64,000 nt of DNA from positions 31,278,013 to 31,342,012 of the forward strand of contig OZ024808.1 of NCBI GenBank assembly GCA_964017045.1, in the 5' to 3' direction. This DNA comes from Omphiscola glabra. Taxonomy: Eukaryota > Mollusca > Gastropoda > Lymnaeidae. The position numbers and the translations under genes are program-made. The notes below the pieces were generated by a model that saw only the letters and a list, made by a program, of their open reading frames with translations, had not been told where the DNA came from and did no database searches. Shown in pieces: positions 1 to 12,534 of this stretch (position 1 is its first letter; each line of letters begins with the position of its first letter).

Positions 1-300
1 CTGTCTAAGATGGCGACAACAGCATCTGGCTAAGATGGCGACCACAGTACCTGGCTAAGATGGTGACCACAGCACCAGTCTAAGATGGCGACCACAGCAC
101 CTGTCTAAGATGGTGACCACAGCACCTGTCTAAGATGGTGACCACAGCACCTGTCTAAGATGGCGACCACAGCACCTGTCTAAGATGGTGACCACAGCAC
201 CTGGCTAAGATGGTGACAGCAGCACCTGGCTCAGATGGTGACAGCAGCACCTGGCTCAGATGACGACAACGGCACATGACTAGGATGGCGACTACAGCAA
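1..300. repeat. 25-bp minisatellite
   Basis: About 12 copies of ctaagatggcgaccacagc-type units with point changes. Starts at the window edge, so it may extend left. Confidence 0.9.
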
Positions 301-654
301 CTCTATTTGGTTATGCAGGAAAAACAATATTCTAGTAATTAGAAAAGGTCAAACACGGCCATGGCCAGCACTGAGCAATTTGTCGTGAAATCTCTCCCAG
401 GCACGCCCATCGTAGGATGACAGCCCGCCATAATAACGGATCTGAGTTCATGAACTATTCAAGCCCAGGTTCATTTGAGCTCTGTTTTAATTCCAGGCCG
501 CTGATAGAGTTGTGAGGCGGGGGATGTTTGCACGGCATGCATGATGGCGTAGCAGCACGAGCTGAAACAATGACCTTCACTTCCAGGGTCAGCTCAAATG
601 TTGCTAACCAAACTTTGGTTTCGTTTCGATAATATTGTTAATTTCATTATCGAT
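301..654. other. Unique intergenic spacer
   Basis: No array, convincing ORF or RNA gene seen. Confidence 0.5.
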
Positions 655-1345
655 ACCATTGTCAACATCATTGTCAACATCATTGTCAACATCATTGTCA
701 ACATCATTGTCAACATCATTGTCAACATCATTGTCAACATCATTGTCAACATCATTGTCAACATCATTGTCAACATCATTGTCAACATCATTGTCAACAT
801 CATTGTCAACATCATTGTCAACATCATTGTCAATATCATTGTCAACATCATTGTAAACATCATTGTCAACATCATTGTCAACATCATTGTCAACACCATT
901 GTCAACATCATTGTCAACATCATTGTCAACATCATTGTCAATATCATTGTCAACATCATTGTCAACATCATTGTCAATATCATTGTCAACATCATTGTCA
1001 ACATCATGTCATCATCATTGTCAACATCATTGTCAACATCATTGTCAACATCATTGTCAACATCATTGTCAATATCATTGTCAATATCATTGTCAACATC
1101 ATTGTCAACATCATTGTCAACATCATTGTCAACATCATTGTCAACATCATTGTCAACATCATTGTCAACATCATTGTCAACATCTTTGTCAACATCATTG
1201 TCAACATCATTGTCAACATCATTGTCAACATCATTGTCAATATCAGTGTCAATATCTTTGTCAAAATCATTGTCAATATCAGTGTCAATATCAGTGTCAA
1301 TATCTTTGTCAAAATCATTGTCAATACCATTGCCAATATCAACCT
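655..1345. repeat. 12-bp minisatellite (cattgtcaacat)
   Basis: More than 50 copies. The period is a multiple of 3 and the unit has no stop in several frames, which produces long open frames on both strands (for example Asp-Asn-Asp-Val repeats on minus). I do not regard these as genes. Confidence 0.95.
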
Positions 1346-1650
1346 CGTTTGACGCGTAATATTTTCTTTTCTTGGACAGAAATAGACTCAGTTTAAATTT
1401 GTTGTTATACATCTGTAGTTGAAAAAATGGGTGGGATAATATAATATAAATGTAGTTCTGGCGAGATGGCGTCCGGTGAAGTGTGTGTGTGTGTTAGGGG
1501 TTTTGGAAAAAAGGGGGGGGGGGGTAATTGGGAATCTTATAAAGTGTGTTACTTTAATTTATGTTGTGTAAAATAACTTAAGAAGGATGGGAAGCCATTG
1601 TTTGGCAGGCTAGAGATTGACTGTATTATATTTATTGACGAACTACATCT

Positions 1651-1985
1651 CTCGTCATGTCTCGTCATGTCTCGTCATGTCTCGTCATGTCTCGTCATGT
1701 CTTCATAAAAATGTCTCCTTACGCGAGCTGAATTTGTTTTTGTTACTAGATTCAGTTCCCTGGAAACGTCTTATGGTCTCAACGTCTGATGGTCTCAACG
1801 TCTAATGGTCTCAACGTCTAATGGTCTCAACGTCTTATAATATCAACGTCTTATGGTCTTAACTCTTATGGTCTTAACAACTTATGGTCTTAACGTCGAA
1901 AGGTCTTAACGTGTTATGGTCTTAGCGTCTTAAGGTCTTAACGTCTTATGGTTTTAACGTCTAATGGTTTCAACAGCTCAGACCA
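1651..1985. repeat. 10-bp and 16-bp arrays
   Basis: Five copies of ctcgtcatgt (1651-1700), then from about 1768 about a dozen degenerate copies of aacgtcttatggtctc. Confidence 0.85.
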
Positions 1986-2375
1986 ATGAAGCTGCCTTCC
2001 AATCTAAACCGCAATTTAAACAAATAAAATATTCTTAAAATAACAACTTGATTGATTGGAAAAAAAATGTTGACATTCCTGCTTTAATGGTAATCGATCT
2101 TCTACAAAAATATACCTGCTATATCAATAATCAATAACTCGGCTCCAAGAATAATCGATAAATTTTCTTAAACAATAATCAATTAGTCTCTTAAAGTAAT
2201 AATCGATATAGCCATGGATGGTTAGGATGATAGATTTTTTTGGGGCCACCCGCCAAACAAGTCTATTTTCAAAAAAGCAAATATCATTACAAAATGACTT
2301 GATGCATTGCGAGGCTAGATAATGACTGAAAACTCTAGTGAGAAATTAAAAGACACGTTGCAAATAAAGCTGCAC
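1986..2375. other. AT-rich spacer
   Basis: Contains several near-copies of aataatcgata around 2130-2205. No gene seen. Confidence 0.5.
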
Positions 2376-2870
2376 CAGTTAGATTAGAATGTCTAGTTAT
2401 ATCTAAAAGTCCAGGTAGATTAGAATGTCTAGTTATATCTAAAAGTCCAGGTAGATTAGAATGTCTAGTTACATCTAAAAGTCCAGGTAGATTAGAATGT
2501 CTAGTTATATCTACAAGTCCAGGTAGATTAGAATGTCTAGTTATATCTAAAAGTCAAGGTAGATTAGAATGTCTAGTTACATCTAAAATTCCAGGTAGAT
2601 TAGAATGTCTAGTTATATCTAAAAGTCCAGGTAGATTAGAATGTCTAGTTATATCTAAAAGTCCAGGTAGATTAGAAAGGTCAAGTTATATCTAAAAGTC
2701 CAGGTAGATTAGAATGTCTAGTTATATCTAAAAGTCCAGTTAGATTAGAATGTCTAGTTATATCTAAAAGTCCAGGTAGATTAGAATGTCTAGTTATATC
2801 TAAAAGTCCAGGTAGATTAGAATGTCTAGTTACATCTAAAAGTCAAGGTAGATTAGAATGTGTTGTTATA
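2376..2870. repeat. 36-bp minisatellite
   Basis: About 14 copies of a unit containing gattagaatgtctagttat and ctaaaagtccagg. Confidence 0.92.
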
Positions 2871-2876
2871 TCAATA

Positions 2877-3822
2877 TGTCAAATTAGATCAGAATGTCCA
2901 GTTAGATCAGAATGTCCGATTAGATCAGAATGTCCAATTTGATCAGAATGTCCGATTAGATCACAATGTCAAATAAGATCAGAATGTCCAATTAGATCAG
3001 AATGTCCAATAAGATCAGAATGTCCAATTAGATTAGAATGTCCAATTAGATCAGAATGTCCAAGTAGACCAGAATTTCCAGTTAGATCAGTGTCCAGTTA
3101 GATCAGTGTCCAGTTAGATCAGAATGTCCAGTTAGATCAGAATGTCCGATTAGATCAGAATGTCCGATTAGATCAGAATGTGCAATTAGATCAGAATGTC
3201 CAATTAGATCAGAATGTCCAATTAGATTAGGATGTTCAAGTAGACCAGAATTTCCAGTTAGATCAGTGTCCAGTTAGATCAGAATGTGCAATTAGATCAG
3301 AATGTCCAATTAGATCAGAATGTCCAATTAGATCCGAATGTCCAATTAGATCAGAGTGTCCAATTAGATCAGAATGTCCAATTAGATCAGAATGTCCAAT
3401 TAGATCAGAATGTCCAATTAGATCAGAATGTCCAATTAGATCAGAATGTCCAATATATATCACTGAATGAACTCAAGTCCTTTTCATAATAATTATAACT
3501 TTAATATCTAATTATATACACAAGCTTTAATTTCCATAAGCACATTAATGCATATAGCACAGCTCGCTATCAGACATGAAAGATGCACATCTTACTTCCA
3601 CCTAAAGACTGCCGCACGACTCAAAATTACGTCACAACGCAGTCAAGACAATACGTCACAATCAGCATAAAAATACGTCACTAAGTCAAGCGCGGGAAGA
3701 ACGTTCACTAATTAATTAAATATCGCAAACACACACCGCGCGTAATGAACATAATATTTAGAATGTCCAGTTAGATAAGAATGACAAATTAGATCAGAAT
3801 GTCCAGTAAGATCAGATTGTTT
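2877..3822. repeat. 18-bp minisatellite interrupted by about 300 bp
   Basis: Units of ttagatcagaatgtccaa, probably derived from the neighbouring 36-bp family because both share tagat(t/c)agaatgtc. The array stops near 3453 and resumes near 3760 after unique sequence. Confidence 0.9.
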
Positions 3823-4491
3823 AGTTTGATATAGATGTGAAGTTTAAAGAAAGTTGCGACCTGTTCATTCCAGACAAGGAAAATTCCTTGATGCAGATAT
3901 TGCAGGTAATGAACCAATGTGTGATCCAATGATGCAGATATTGCAGAAGATGAACCAATGTCTGATCCAATGAAACAGTTAGGTTTTTAAAACTGTCTTG
4001 ACTATGTTAAGCAAAAGTTTTCCAGGAATGTACAAGATGGCTGCCAATATTGCTAAGATGGCTGCCAATATTGCTCGACTCCTTTCAAAACATTACGATG
4101 AACTTGACTGAGTCTCGCTTGACAATTTCGAATTTCTCAGCAATACCATTTTGCGATTCAACGCCGAAGCAAGGGGCAACTCATGTCAGGGTGGCAACTC
4201 ATGTCGGGGGTAACTCAAGTCAGGGCAACTTTGTCAGGGGGCAACTCATATACTTGAATAACTTCTATAATATTATTCGAAATTAAAATTCTAAATTTGT
4301 CACCATTGAAATTTAACAGGCAAATTTAAATCAGTATAGAAAAAAAACTCTCTTCCAATATGAACATGTCTGCGTGTCGACACCAAATACAAATTAGTGC
4401 ACGCTATTAAGAGATTACAATTGAACGCTTTTAAATGATGGGAACTTCTGTACAGGTGTGTGACTTGATAGGCTGATAGTTGACATGAGCG
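3823..4491. other. Mostly unique spacer with small duplications
   Basis: Two copies of a 40-60 bp segment with gatgcagatattgcag (3890-3980), two copies of aagatggctgccaatattgct (4032-4075), and short gtcagggggcaactca-like repeats (4170-4250). No gene supported. Confidence 0.5.
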
Positions 4492-4856
4492 ACTCAATAG
4501 GTGAATATTACAAGTTATGATATCATGGGCTACTTAATTGTTGGATTATACAAGGCATGATATCATGGGCTACTTAATTGTTGGATAATACAAGGAATGA
4601 TATCATGGGCTACTTAATTGTTAGAAAATACAAGGAATGATATCATGGGCTACTTAATTGTTAGAAAATACAAGGAATGATAGCATGGGCTACTTAATTG
4701 TTGGATAATACAAGGAATGATATCATGGTCTACTTAATTGTTGGATAATACAAGGAATGATATCTTGGGCTACTTAATTGTTGTATAATACAAGGAATGA
4801 TATCATGGCCTACTTAATTGTTGGATAATACAAGGAATGATATCATGGGCTACGGA
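4492..4856. repeat. 40-bp minisatellite
   Basis: Nine copies containing atgatatcatgggctactta. Confidence 0.92.
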
Positions 4857-4894
4857 TACTTAGGTAGAAAACAACTTAACAATGAAAATACAGA

Positions 4895-5312
4895 TAACGA
4901 TGGATGGGTCTAATGAAATATTGGTCACAACACGTTTAACTAACAATTGTTAAGTTTCCATGGACCTAATAAAAGATTGGTCAAAACACGTTTAACTAAC
5001 AATTGTTAGGTTTACATGGGTCTAATGAAAGCTTATACAAAACAGGTTTAACTAAAAATTGTTAGGTTTACATGGGTCTAATGAAATATTGGTCACAACA
5101 CGTTTAACTAACAATTGTTAAGTTTCCATGGATCTAATGAAAGATTGGTCAAAACACGTTTAACTAACAATTGTTATGTTTCCATGGGTCTAATGAAAGC
5201 TTATACAAAACACGTTTAACTAACAATTGTTAAGTTTCCATGGATCTAATGAAATATTGGTCAAAACACGTTTAACTAACAATTGTTAAGTTTCCATGGA
5301 TCTAATGAAAGA
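4895..5312. repeat. About 56-bp minisatellite
   Basis: Seven copies built on cgtttaactaacaattgtta and catggatctaatgaa. The core ctaacaattgttag is palindromic. Confidence 0.9.
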
Positions 5313-5371
5313 TTGGATTAAACCCTTAGAAATGAAGCAAATTTTAACATGAACACTTGGAAAATAAATTC

Positions 5372-5537
5372 AATCATACACCATTCAATCATACACCATT
5401 CAGTCATACACCATTCAATCATACACCATTCAATCATACACCATTCAATCATACACAATTCAATCATACACCATTCAATCATACACCATTCAATCATACA
5501 CCATTCAATCATACACCATTCAATCATACACCATTCC
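5372..5537. repeat. 15-bp minisatellite (accattcaatcatac)
   Basis: Eleven copies; open frames on both strands are by-products of a stop-free 15-bp unit. Confidence 0.93.
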
Positions 5538-5617
5538 TAAAAATTAATACTAAAGATTTTATTAAATGTGGCCAAAACATTATCGTCCAGAAGCCCAACT
5601 TCTTGGTCAAACAGTTG

Positions 5618-6105
5618 CATATGACGAAAACATATGACGGATACATATGACGTAAACATATGACGGATACATATGACGTAAACATATGACGGATACATAT
5701 GACGAAAACACATGACGGATACATATGACGTAAACATATGACGGATACATATGACGTAAACATATGACGGATACATATGACGTAAACATATGACGGATAC
5801 ATATGACGTAAACATATGACGGATACATATGACGAATACATATGACGGATACATATGACGTAAACATATGACGGATACATATGACGTAAACATATGACGG
5901 ATACATATGACGGATACATATGACGGATACATATGACGGATACATATGACGGATACATATGACGGATGCATATGACGGATACTTATGACGGATGCATTTT
6001 ACGGATACTTAAGACAGATACTTATGACGGATACATATGACGGATACTTATGACGGATGCATTTTACGGATACTTAAGACAGATACTTATGACGGATACA
6101 TTTTA
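5618..6105. repeat. 13-bp minisatellite, alternating variants
   Basis: Two 13-bp variants (atatgacggatac and atatgacgtaaac) alternate over much of the array, making a 26-bp higher-order unit. All three minus frames are open for over 110 codons because 13-bp units cycle frames without a stop. Confidence 0.93.
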
Positions 6106-7105
6106 GGTATGTAACGAAAAGTCTTAAGAAGTAATCGAGAAGGAAAAAAAGTAACAAGTTTTTGCGGAGCTAAAACAGACAGAATAATCCGTAAGACAAT
6201 TTGAACAATGATCAAGAGACATCAGACAGCAGACAGCCATCAGACATCTGACAGACTTCTGGCAGACATCTGACATCTAACATCATACATTTGAAGGTAT
6301 AAAAATAAATCCATTAAAATACCATGGTCATCCACGCATCCACTTATCCACTCACCTTTGAGAAGACAACAATCCTGCCCCTATCCATGAACAAATATCC
6401 ACTGATGACAATCTGTCAAACCTTTTTAAGGAACAATTAATTTTTTAATAAAATCAGCAATAAATATATTTTTTTAAATTTAATTTTGAAAAAAATTACT
6501 TACACATCACATTTTTTCCCCACAAGATCTAATGAAACAAACAGAATAATTTCTTGGTTTAATTTTTGTTTTCTAATGTCCCGAAATTTTTTTTTTTTCT
6601 ATTTTTAGCAACACAACACAAATAGCTGGTATTGTTATTCCCGAAGAAATCCGAAGATGACACTGTTATAGATATGTCCAGTAGGAAAACATTTACTATC
6701 TCGGACAAACCGATTGAGTTCCCATCCATCAGATCCCGCGCGTACTCAACACTACCAGCACTACTACGTACGGCGTGAGTTATACCCGGCCTCAGACGTA
6801 CGGTGTGAGTTAGACCCGGTCTCAGACAGGTCTGTTCATCGCATCACTGGAACCCGCGCGTGTGGCACACCGGCCCGCTGACAGATTTCGTAACTAAATA
6901 GTAGAAGAAGGGTGGTTTATTTCAGGCCCGGCATTCATGCAGGACATGGGTCCTCTCGGTGGACTGTGGTTCGGTATTGGATAACGTCTGGGTGACTATC
7001 GACTGGGTGAATAGTGACCCATTGTCTATTTTACCCACCGCTCGGCTTTTTCCGTGGTAGATTTTGATATTGTCTTTAAGTACCGTCACTCATAATATTT
7101 ACTTT
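6106..7105. other. Unique intergenic segment
   Basis: About 1 kb without an array apart from short cagacatctgacag repeats near 6215-6285 and a duplicated acgtacggygtgagtt near 6765-6810. No ORF, tRNA or rRNA recognised. Confidence 0.5.
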
Positions 7106-7690
7106 CTCTATCTTTGTGTTTGTCACTCATTATGTCTCTATTTCTGTCTCTTTTTCTCTCTGTCAGTGTCACTCATTATGTCTCTATTTCTGTCATTTTT
7201 TCTCTCTGTCAGTGTCACTCATTATGTCTCTATCTCTGTCTCTTTTTCTCTCTGTCAGTGTCACTCATTATGTCTCTATCTCTGTCTCTTTTTCTCTCTG
7301 TCAGTGTCACTCATTATGTCTCTATCTCTGTCTCTTTTTCTCTCTGTCAGTGTCACTCATTATGTCTCTATCTCTGTCTCTTTTTCTCTCTGTCAGTGTC
7401 ACTCATTATGTCTCTATCTGTCTCTTTTTCTCTCTGTCAGTGTCACTCATTATGTCTCTATCTCTGTCTCTTTTTCTCTCTGTCAGTGTCATTCATTATG
7501 TCTCTATCTCTGTCATTTTTTCTCTCTGTCAGTGTCACTCATTATGTCTCTATCTCTGTCTCTTTTCTCTCTGTCACTGTCACTCATTATGTCTCTATCT
7601 CTGTCTCTTTTTCTCTCTGTCAGTGTCACTCATTATGTCTTATATCTGTCTCTTTTTCTCTCTGTCAGTGTCACTCATTATCTCTCTGTC
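7106..7690. repeat. 46-bp pyrimidine-rich minisatellite
   Basis: About 13 copies of a unit containing ctctttttctctctgtcag followed by tgtcactcattatg. Encodes apparently long Ser/Leu-rich plus-strand frames that are by-products. Confidence 0.93.
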
Positions 7691-7822
7691 TCTTTTAATC
7701 TGAGTGTGTGTCTCTCTTTCTACTGTCTATTTTATCTTTGCTATTTTACCTCCCCTCCCCCACTCTATTTTCTCCATCTCTCTCACATTACTTGCCAGCT
7801 TACCATTTTGACTCAGTAGAAA

Positions 7823-8612
7823 AAACGTCTCACAAGATTTGACTTGGTAGTTAACACATGTATAACAAGATTTGACTCAACACACGTATCACAAGATTTG
7901 ACTCAACACATGTATCACAAGATTTGACTCAACACATGTATCACAAGATTTGACTCAACACATGCATCACAAGATTTGACTCAACACATGTATCACAAGA
8001 TTTGAGTCAACACATGTATCACAAGATTTGACTCAACACATGTATCACAAGATTTGACTCAACACATGTATCACAAGATTTGACTCAACACATGTATCAC
8101 AAGATTTGACTCAACACACGTATCACACGATTTGACACAACACATGTATCACAAGATGTGACTCGGTAGATGACACATGTATCACAAGATTTGACTCGTT
8201 AGTTAACACATGTATCACAAGATTTGACTCGGTAGTTAACATACGTATCACAAGATTTGACTCGGTAGATGACACATGTATCACAAGATTTGACTCGGTA
8301 GATAACACATGTATCACAAGATGTGACTCGGTAGATGACACATGTATCACAAGATTTGACTTGTAGATGACACATGTATCACAAGATTTGACTTGGTAGA
8401 TGACACATGTATCACAAGATTTGACTCGGTAGATGACACATGTATCACAAGATTTGACTTGGTAGATGACACATGTATCACAAGATTTGACTCGATAGAT
8501 GACACATGTATCACAAGATGTGACTCGGTAGATAACACATGTATCACAAGATGTGACTCACTAGATGACACATGTATCACAAGATTTGACTCGGTAGATG
8601 ACACATGTATCG
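7823..8612. repeat. 26/33-bp minisatellite pair
   Basis: The core cacatgtatcacaagatttg is followed either by actcaa (26-bp period, about 7870-8150) or by actcggtagatga (33-bp period, about 8150-8610). The second form looks like the first with a 7-bp insertion. Confidence 0.92.
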
Positions 8613-9094
8613 CATTGTCTAAATCTATTTCGTATTTAAATATTTTAAAGTATATAGGTTTGTTTGTCATTCTTTCATCCTCTGTCATTCAGTCATCCTT
8701 GGTCTTACCACATGATAGTAATTTAGCCAATGACCAATTATAGTAAATCTTGGTCTCACCACATAGTGATTTAGCCAATGACCAATTATAATAACTTCCA
8801 CTATATATCAAGTGGCAAATGATAGAAACTTTCTTTACAGATCGCCACGAAAGTTATTATTTAAACTAGTGTACATCGGAAGCCGGCCATATCTAATACA
8901 TTTTTATTTCTTTTTTTTAAAATTTGAATGCATTGTATTACCATGTATATACTTTTGTTAAACATTAATTTAGGATGATTCTGATACAAATGAATTTGTT
9001 TAATACATTTCCTTTTATATTTTCTCAATGTCCGACATGCGTCGGTAAACTGGGACACGTGTTGGCCATTTTTAGGCTTACTTATCTAGACTTC
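8613..9094. other. Spacer
   Basis: One duplication of about 50 bp (gatttagccaatgaccaatt) near 8720-8800; otherwise unique AT-rich DNA. Confidence 0.5.
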
Positions 9095-9378
9095 ATCCCA
9101 TCTTAAGGATGGTGATCTAGCCACTGGATCTTAAGGGTGGTGATTTAGCCAATTTATCTTAAGGGTGGTGATTTAGCCAATTGATCTTAAGGGTGGTGAT
9201 TTAGCCAATTGATCTTAAGGGTGGTGATTTAGCCAATTGATCTTAAGGGTGGTGATTTAGCCAATTGATCTTAAGGGTGGTGATTCAGCCAATTGATCTT
9301 AAGGATGGTGATGTAGCCACTGAATCTTAAGGATGGTGATGTAGCCACTTGATCTTAAGGATGGTGATGTAGCCACTG
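9095..9378. repeat. 28-bp minisatellite
   Basis: Ten copies of gatcttaagggtggtgattt plus agccaatt. Confidence 0.92.
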
Positions 9379-9845
9379 GATAATCGTTATCCATTATAGT
9401 TGTTTTGATATAGTATATTAACACATGCTCTATATTTATAATTCAATGTATTTTTTTGTGTTGAAAAGAATTGTTTGCCCTACGTCGTCGTTAGACATAC
9501 ACGCTTGCACCGAATATGGTGAAGACGAATAATGTTATCCACAATGGATAATCACATTGTAAAGCTTCTATCACATTCAATGCCTCATTCTGAATTCGTC
9601 GTTGTTGAAAAGGGAAATCTCCGTATCCCTTGAATACTCATTCACACATAGCCTGGTTACTAGATCGTCGTAACCCTTGTATCATCATTGACATAGAGCA
9701 ATGGTTACTAGGTCGTCGTATAGTCGCATTGCAAGAAATTACCGCACCTTAGCAGTTAGATTGCGAATCAGTTCCTTGAGATTGCTGGATTCCAAGAATT
9801 CCGCCCAGTGCCCATCCGGAAAAGCAAGGCATACCTTGCAACGAT
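9379..9845. other. Unique spacer
   Basis: No supported gene. Two related blocks of ggttactaggtcgtcgta near 9655 and 9705. Confidence 0.45.
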
Positions 9846-10140
9846 AGTATCGCGTGCTAATAGGACCGCGTGCTGATAGGACCACGTGCTGATAGGACCG
9901 CGTGCTAATAGGACCGCGTGCTAATTGGACCGCGTGCTGATAGGACTCACACCCACGACAGAAGCATCGCTGGGAAGTCCACACACACAAACATCACAGG
10001 GTACAAGGGAAAAGCTGTGCCACTACGTACACGAGAAGAGCTGTTCCACTACGTACTGCTGTGACTGCTACGTCCACTACTGATTGATCTCACTACTGAT
10101 TGATCTCACTACTGATTGATTTCACTACTGATTGATCTAG
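9846..10140. repeat. Two 16-bp minisatellites
   Basis: About six copies of gcgtgctaataggacc (9846-9945) and four copies of actactgattgatctc (about 10075-10140). Confidence 0.85.
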
Positions 10141-10447
10141 CGAGATCATTAGATTGTTAAGTCTTAACGGTCTGATTGCCTACAGTTATAATGCAAAGCA
10201 AAGCGGCCTATATGATGAATATTATGCTTTTGGAAAGCCAATGTACAAAATAAAATCTAGACTTAAATTGTATGAAAGTTGGCATTCATATCCTTTGTTA
10301 TCCTAGAATACATGGAAATACTTGTCAATAAATAAGTTCATTTCATTTTTTACTTTGTGCTGTGATGTCTTTGATAGTTAGGTATAAATGAATATGATAG
10401 TTATGTCTCTTGGTGCGTGAATTTGATATATAACATAATACCCCTTG
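10141..10447. other. AT-rich spacer
   Basis: No feature recognised. Confidence 0.45.
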
Positions 10448-10768
10448 ACATGAGCAGGTGGGACACTCGTACGAGACTGGTTCCTAGACACGAGCAGGTG
10501 GGACACTCGTACGAGACTAGTTCCTAGACACGAGCAGGTGGGACACTCGTACGAGACTGGTTCCTAGACATGAGCAGGTGGGACACTCTTACGAGACTGG
10601 TTCCTAGACATGAGCAGGTGGAACACTCGTACGAGAGTGGTTCCTAGACATGAGCAGGTGGGACACTCGTACGAGAGTGGTTCCTAGACATGAGCAGGTG
10701 GGACACTCGTACGAGACTGGTTCCTAGACATGAGCAGGTGGGACACTCGTACGAGACTGGTTCCTACA
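10448..10768. repeat. 40-bp minisatellite
   Basis: Eight copies containing tagacatgagcaggtgggac and actcgtacgagactgg. Little divergence between copies. Confidence 0.93.
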
Positions 10769-10892
10769 CTCATTTCCTTGCCACCGTCATTCCTTTATTC
10801 TCTGTCATTCAGTCATTTTCTGTCATCCCGTCTTCCTATTTCATTCTATTGTCACTGTATTTCCGTAATCCTCCGCCATGTTCTGCCAGATT

Positions 10893-11151
10893 TAGATACA
10901 CCACCAGTGGTGTTTACATAGATACACCACCAGTGGTGTTTACATAGATACACCACCAGTGGTGTTTACATAGATACACCACCAGTGGTGTTTACATAGA
11001 TACACCACCAGTGGTGTTTACATAGATACACCACCAGTGGTGTTTACATAGATACACCACCAGTGGTGTTTACATAGATACACCACCAGTGGTGTTTACA
11101 TAGATACACCACCAGTGGTGTTTACATAGATACACCACCAGTGGTGTTTAC
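10893..11151. repeat. 26-bp minisatellite with internal hairpin
   Basis: Ten nearly identical copies. Each holds acaccaccagtggtgt, a 7-bp inverted repeat around a 2-base loop. Confidence 0.95.
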
Positions 11152-11788
11152 AGAATTTTCACGCCACGAGCAAATCCACATTTTTGGCCTCACGAGCTTA
11201 AAAATGATTTTAAAATTAAAAAAAACAACTTGTACTAATAAAATCAGCCCTTGGGGGCTCACATGCGGGCCCCGAGTGATTTCCTCGGTTTCCTCGGCCC
11301 CCCTGCACTGCCCTGTACACTTATACCCTCTTCTCCACCCTCTCATCCTCTCTCACCCAAACTCGTCTATTAATTTTTATTCCTGCCAAGCAACCTCATT
11401 TCGTTCAAAGCTTTCTCAAATCTTCGACTCGTACCCCACGAGTTAAAGCATCATCGGCTATAGCAAAGTAACCTAGGAACCGTTGGTCTATTTTCCACTG
11501 GTGTTTAGGATTTCTTCCGTGTGTTTGAACGCCAACTTCGTAGCAGAACATCAAGGTTGTACTTATGAATAACAGATTTATCCCAGTTGAACGAGTGCAC
11601 ACTAAACAGTCATTGGTTCTAAAACAGTGCTGCTGGACCCATATCTGGCTATCAAGGCGTACTTCATTGGTTCTAAAAAAGTGCTGCTGGATCCATATCT
11701 GGCTTTTGAAAGCTTAGTGTAGATTTTTTATTTTAATTAGTAGACATGAAATGATGAGTCTGATTTTATTAATTATAAACACTAATGA
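11152..11788. other. Spacer with GC-rich patch
   Basis: 11250-11350 is GC-rich (ggctcacatgcgggccccga). A 60-bp segment around 11610 (attggttctaaaacagtgct) is duplicated at about 11665. No gene supported besides the weak relic listed separately. Confidence 0.4.
11405..11602 (-). pseudogene. Possible retrotransposon coding relic
   Basis: A 65-codon minus-strand frame contains GVQTHGRNPKHQWKIDQR, which resembles the Arg/Asn-rich, Trp-containing region upstream of reverse transcriptase in some invertebrate non-LTR elements. From memory of the family only; too short to be sure. Confidence 0.2.
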
Positions 11789-12205
11789 GCTCGACTCACC
11801 AGCTAGGGTCTTAGATGGGATTGACTCACCAATTAGGGTCTCAGATCAGCTTGACTCACCAGCTAGGGTCTTAGATGGGATTGACTCACCAATTAGGGTC
11901 TCAGATCAGCTTGACTCACCAGCTAGGGTCTTAAATGGGATCGACTCATCAGCTAGGGTTTTAGATGGGACTCACCAATTAGGGTCTTAGATTAGCTCGA
12001 CTCACCAATTAGGGTCTTAGATTAGCTCGACTCGCCAATTAGGGTCTTAGATTAGCTAGACTCACCAATTAGGGTCTTAGATTAGCTCTACTCACCAATT
12101 AGGGTCTTAAATTAGCTCGACTCACCAATTAGGGTCTTAGATTAGCTCGACTCACCAATTAGTGACTTAGATTAGCTCGACTCACCAATTAGGGTCTTAG
12201 ATTTA
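11789..12205. repeat. 30-bp minisatellite
   Basis: About 14 copies of gactcaccaattagggtctt plus agattagctc. A 60-bp higher-order form occupies the left third. Confidence 0.92.
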
Positions 12206-12274
12206 CGTCTTCTGCGCTCATTAAAATTCTTCACGTCAAACTGTGCCCCACCCCTCTTGAACAGGGTAAGTAAG

Positions 12275-12480
12275 TTTATGTCAGTGGTACATGGCTATCC
12301 TGATCCTACACATGTCAGTGGGACATGGCTATCCTGATCCTGCACATGTCAGTGGGACATGGCTATCCTGATCCTGAACAGATTTCAGTGGGACATGACT
12401 ATCCTAATCCTGCAAATATTTAAGTGGGACAGGGCTATCGTGATCCTGCACAGATTTTAGTGGGGCATGGCTCCCTTGTT
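12275..12480. repeat. About 36-bp minisatellite
   Basis: Five to six diverging copies of cagtgggacatggctatcct. It stops at the start of the reverse-transcriptase relic. Confidence 0.85.
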
Positions 12481-12534
12481 CTTGTATATTTATCAAGGTG
12501 ACCATCGTTGGCTTAATATCTCAAGGATACGTCT

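Noticed and set aside
598..1412. Long open frames on both strands (Asp-Asn-Asp-Val, Val-Asn-Ile-Ile, Ser-Thr-Ser-Leu repeats)
   Set aside because: They are translations of a stop-free 12-bp minisatellite, with no start context or non-repeat domain.
5524..5971. Three minus-strand frames of 112-144 codons
   Set aside because: All arise from a 13-bp unit rotating through frames.
7064..7819. 251-codon Ser/Leu-rich frame that looks membrane-like
   Set aside because: Pyrimidine-rich 46-bp repeat; overlapping frames give the same type of peptide.
9095..9378. CRISPR array
   Set aside because: Direct repeats without unique spacers, in eukaryotic DNA; the same holds for all other arrays here.
11122..11346. 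74-codon minus-strand frame with EETEEITRGPHVSPQG
   Set aside because: GC-rich patch with no homology I can name; it may belong to a dispersed repeat, but evidence is insufficient.
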